A DNA stretch of 64,000 bases from Zestosphaera sp. (GTDB lineage Archaea > Thermoproteota > Thermoprotei_A > Sulfolobales > NBVN01): contig JAWBSH010000006.1 in NCBI GenBank assembly GCA_038843015.1, positions 1-64,000 of the forward strand, in the 5' to 3' direction. The notes under the pieces were generated by a model that ran no database searches, had not been told where the DNA came from, and saw only the letters and a list, made by a program, of their open reading frames with translations. Shown here one piece after another: positions 61,885 to 64,000 of the stretch. The position numbers were made by a program, and so were the translations under genes. Position 1 is the first letter of the stretch, and each line of letters starts with the position of its first letter.

Positions 61885-62748
61885 ATGTCTTCATGTCCTC
61901 AATCATCGATAATATATGACGAAGTTAGAGGAGAGTACATATGTACTGAGACAGGCGAAGTATTAGAAGAAAGAATGGTTGACGTAGGTCCTGAATGGAG
62001 ATTCTTCGAAATAGCTAATGAGACGAGCAGAGTGAGAGGTAGTGAGCCAGTAACTAGTAAGGTTCATGATTATGGCTTGTCTACCGTGATAGATAACCAC
62101 TCTTATGAAGGGAAAAAACTTAACGAACTTAATAAGTCTTCAAGAGTGCATAGCAGAGAGAAGAGATTGGTAAAAGCTCTTCAGTTAATGAACTCAATAA
62201 TAAACAGGCTGAGTCTTCCTAACTCAGACCTAGTAAAAAATGACGCCGGCTTGATAGTGAACAGACTCTACCGTAAAGGCATTATAAAGAAAAAGAATAT
62301 GCGTGCAATAATAGCCGCAGTAGTAATCACTACACTTAAAAACTATAGCATCCCAATCGATACTAGAGAGATCCTTAACTTATGTCAAGTAACTCAGAGA
62401 GAAGTCTGGAAAGCACTCCTTAAAATTCACAGAGACTCTGGAGAGAAGATACGTGTAGGCGTAATAGACCCCTTAAGTTACGTAAGACAGTACTCATGCA
62501 TTCTAAAAGTCTCTCCAGAAGCAGAGTCTCTAGCTATGAAGTTAGTTGCTACAGCTAAGAACTCAGGAATAACTTCCGGTAAAGGACCTCAAGGAATTGC
62601 GGCAGCTGCACTATACATAGCCTCAATACTCATGAACGAGAAACAAACACAGCAAAACATCTCTGAAAAACTAAACGTAACCGAAGTAACGCTGAGGAAT
62701 AGATACAGAGACTTAGTCAATGAACTAGATATAATAGTGGAACTTTGA
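61885..62748 (+). CDS. tfb: transcription initiation factor TFB with degenerate zinc ribbon
   Basis: 287 residues. Two cyclin-like repeats: first ~95-190 (RLVKALQLMNSIINRLSLPN, IAAVVITTLKNYSIPIDTRE), second ~195-287 (GKGPQGIAAAALYIASILMN, EKLNVTEVTLRNRYRDL). B-finger region GPEWRFFE is present. The N-terminal ribbon is damaged: C4-x2-S7 and C20-x2-T23 in place of two CxxC pairs. TFB recruits RNA polymerase via this ribbon, so this may be an alternative factor rather than the main TFB. Cotranscribed with gar1, which is also common for canonical TFB. Confidence 0.9.
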   Translation: MSSCPQSSIIYDEVRGEYICTETGEVLEERMVDVGPEWRFFEIANETSRVRGSEPVTSKVHDYGLSTVIDNHSYEGKKLNELNKSSRVHSREKRLVKALQLMNSIINRLSLPNSDLVKNDAGLIVNRLYRKGIIKKKNMRAIIAAVVITTLKNYSIPIDTREILNLCQVTQREVWKALLKIHRDSGEKIRVGVIDPLSYVRQYSCILKVSPEAESLAMKLVATAKNSGITSGKGPQGIAAAALYIASILMNEKQTQQNISEKLNVTEVTLRNRYRDLVNELDIIVEL

Positions 62749-62797
62749 CTTTCCTACACAGCAAGTATTGACCGCCCTTGCAAGAAGACTGAGTTAC

Positions 62798-63139
62798 TTA
62801 TGTTAAGTCAAGACCCAGCAACCTAAACTTGATTAACTTAACCTCAGTATCGTCTCTTATTCTGTGTTTGCCGTATATCTTCCTTAACTCACTGAGTAGA
62901 TCTTCCCTACTCTTAAAACCATCGTCCCTCGCGTCAGCATCAGTTAACTCGCTTATCTTTTTCGTAATAACGTCTTCGATGACAGCTCTACCCACATGTA
63001 CACTCCCTACTCTTACATCCACTATATCGCCTTTCCTGACGTTAGAGCGGAGCCTTATAGTTGATGTTTTCTTACCTAGTACTATGCTCCTCCCGTACTC
63101 TTTCTTGAAGACCAGAGTCTTCCTCATTAATTTCACCAA
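62798..63139 (-). CDS. ASCH-domain protein (COG2411 type)
   Basis: 113 residues. LVFKKEYGRSIVLGKKTSTIRL and KGDIVDVRVGSVHVGRAVIEDVI are ASCH/PUA-like beta-barrel motifs. Members bind RNA or nucleotides; some are amidohydrolases for modified cytidines. No tighter assignment possible. Converges with tfb (49-base gap). ATG or GTG near the start are possible. Confidence 0.8.
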   Translation of the reverse strand: MVKLMRKTLVFKKEYGRSIVLGKKTSTIRLRSNVRKGDIVDVRVGSVHVGRAVIEDVITKKISELTDADARDDGFKSREDLLSELRKIYGKHRIRDDTEVKLIKFRLLGLDLT

Positions 63140-63168
63140 ACTCTAAATTATTGATTTAGCTCTCTACT

Positions 63169-64000
63169 TTAAAACTCTCTGCTCTTCCTATACTCCTCGA
63201 TTAACGTACTGAGATCCTCGTACGTTAGTCCGTACTTCTTTTTCCTCCTTTCTTCAGAGAGTTGAGGAACTAGTGCAATGACCCTGTCAAAAGAGTTTTT
63301 ATCAACTACTACGATACACTCATTAACTTCAAAAAACTCTTCTGCTGAGACTGCGGGTATTAGCTCTTCTTCTATTAGGTGTCTGCTCAACCCTAACGCA
63401 GTAGGAGGTAATAGAAAGCCTAGTCTAGCACTCTCAACGAGTTCTCGCGCCTCTTTAAGAGCTTCAGTCACGTCATACGTGAAGGCTACTGCAATCTTCT
63501 CTCTATCAAGCTTTAGAAACTTAAAGCACTTGCTACTATATACTGGGACTAGCACGTGTGTTCTTGTGTAGAGTTTCATGAACACGTTTTCATAGTTGAT
63601 TACTCTAGACTTCAAAACATTGTTTTCGTTTTCTAGTATTCTTAGATGAGCTTCAAGATTCCTCACTCTTTGCATAAGCTCACTTACTTTTCTATCTTTG
63701 AGGATCTTCTCGCTGAGCTCTGAAGACATGCTGTCTAGACGTGACGACAAATCTCGCACAGATTTCTCTAGCTCAAGCATCCTCTGCTTATAGAATTCTT
63801 TTTCTTTCTCAAGAGTATTTATCCTCTCTTTAAGTACTTCCTCTGCTTTGCGAGCTTGAGATGCGACATCACTCTTCAAAATAATTTGAGGCTCCTTCTT
63901 CTCCTCCCTCACGTAATCGTTAATCACTTCTTCAATTATACTAGAGAGGTCTTCGTTCGTTAATACCTTGACTTTGTATTTTTGTAGGTTGATGTCGTAG
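63169..64000 (-). CDS. DUF460-like protein, C-terminal part (gene continues beyond the window)
   Basis: The frame stays open from the stop at 63169 to the window edge, 277 codons. Upstream of the first GTG (63927) it reads YDINLQKYKVKVLTNEDLSS, which belongs to the protein, so that GTG is not the start. A long coiled coil (~LKERINTLEKEKEFYKQRML, SVRDLSSRLDSMSSELSEKI, RVRNLEAHLRILENENNVLK) is followed by an alpha/beta C-terminal domain. This arrangement fits archaeal DUF460 (COG2433) proteins, whose N-terminal RNase H-like domain would lie outside. ASCH gene lies 29 bases downstream. Confidence 0.7.
   Translation of the reverse strand, partial: YDINLQKYKVKVLTNEDLSSIIEEVINDYVREEKKEPQIILKSDVASQARKAEEVLKERINTLEKEKEFYKQRMLELEKSVRDLSSRLDSMSSELSEKILKDRKVSELMQRVRNLEAHLRILENENNVLKSRVINYENVFMKLYTRTHVLVPVYSSKCFKFLKLDREKIAVAFTYDVTEALKEARELVESARLGFLLPPTALGLSRHLIEEELIPAVSAEEFFEVNECIVVVDKNSFDRVIALVPQLSEERRKKKYGLTYEDLSTLIEEYRKSREF

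Noticed and set aside
1-64000. CRISPR array or cas genes
   Set aside because: No regularly spaced 24-37-base repeats and no Cas motifs seen. The direct 58-bp repeat is two copies inside coding genes only.

Overview
The window reads as chromosomal DNA of a hyperthermophilic or thermophilic member of the Thermoproteota (crenarchaea), probably close to the Desulfurococcales/Acidilobales; the exact genus is not claimed. Reasons: crenarchaeal/eukaryote-like information-processing genes (TFE, TFB, Rpo6, eS26, eL42, Pus10, FAU-1, Nop10, Gar1), an archaellum operon, a thermosome, intron-containing tRNAs, the anhydromevalonate branch of the mevalonate pathway, AT-rich DNA with frequent GTG/TTG starts, and TATA-type promoters with short or absent leaders. 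No rRNA or CRISPR array is visible.

Layout. 0-4 kb: 5' end of a GH1 beta-glycosidase, an MFS transporter, an M55 peptidase and a DNA glycosylase whose stop codon is supplied by a small IS605-like element. 4-8.7 kb: MBF1, HflX, Trm56, TFE, a C5 cytosine methyltransferase, a SPOUT-like protein and tRNA-Gln. 8.8-13.3 kb: a molybdopterin oxidoreductase and an oxygen-defence island (superoxide reductase, rubrerythrin-VIT1 fusion, flavodiiron protein, peroxiredoxin). 13.5-21.7 kb: AlaX, FAD synthase, ribosomal operon uL3-uL4-uL23-uL2, Lhr helicase. 21.8-31 kb: archaellum operon (ArlB to ArlJ, minus strand), with an intein in the ArlI ATPase and a divergent membrane-anchored regulator resembling ArnR. 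31-37.3 kb: second IS605-like element, a winged-helix regulator with a perfect palindromic operator, and a four-gene surface-filament locus (two TasA/AbpA-like secreted proteins, a dedicated signal peptidase, a DUF5305 protein) facing a divergent KaiC-like ATPase gene. 37.4-45.5 kb: zinc ribbon, general signal peptidase, topoisomerase I, M50 protease, Rpo6, thermosome, FAU-1. 45.6-50.8 kb: tnpB remnant, thymidylate kinase, the phosphomevalonate dehydratase and decarboxylase genes, Clp1-type RNA kinase. 50.8-64 kb: RNA-modification, translation and SRP genes, tRNA-Asp, TFB, and the 3' part of a DUF460-like gene.

Best candidate for a little-described system: the 31.4-37.3 kb locus. Two paralogous secreted subunits share an 18-residue segment at the signal-peptide/mature junction that is identical over 58 bp of DNA. 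They are encoded beside their own multi-pass signal peptidase and a DUF5305 membrane protein. This is the arrangement expected for TasA-like archaeal bundling pili, with a divergent KaiC-like ATPase and inverted repeats in the shared promoter region. Two genes (the archaellin and the KaiC-like ATPase) have no ATG/GTG/TTG in frame where the conserved N-terminus requires one; they may use ACG and ATT starts or carry frameshifts.
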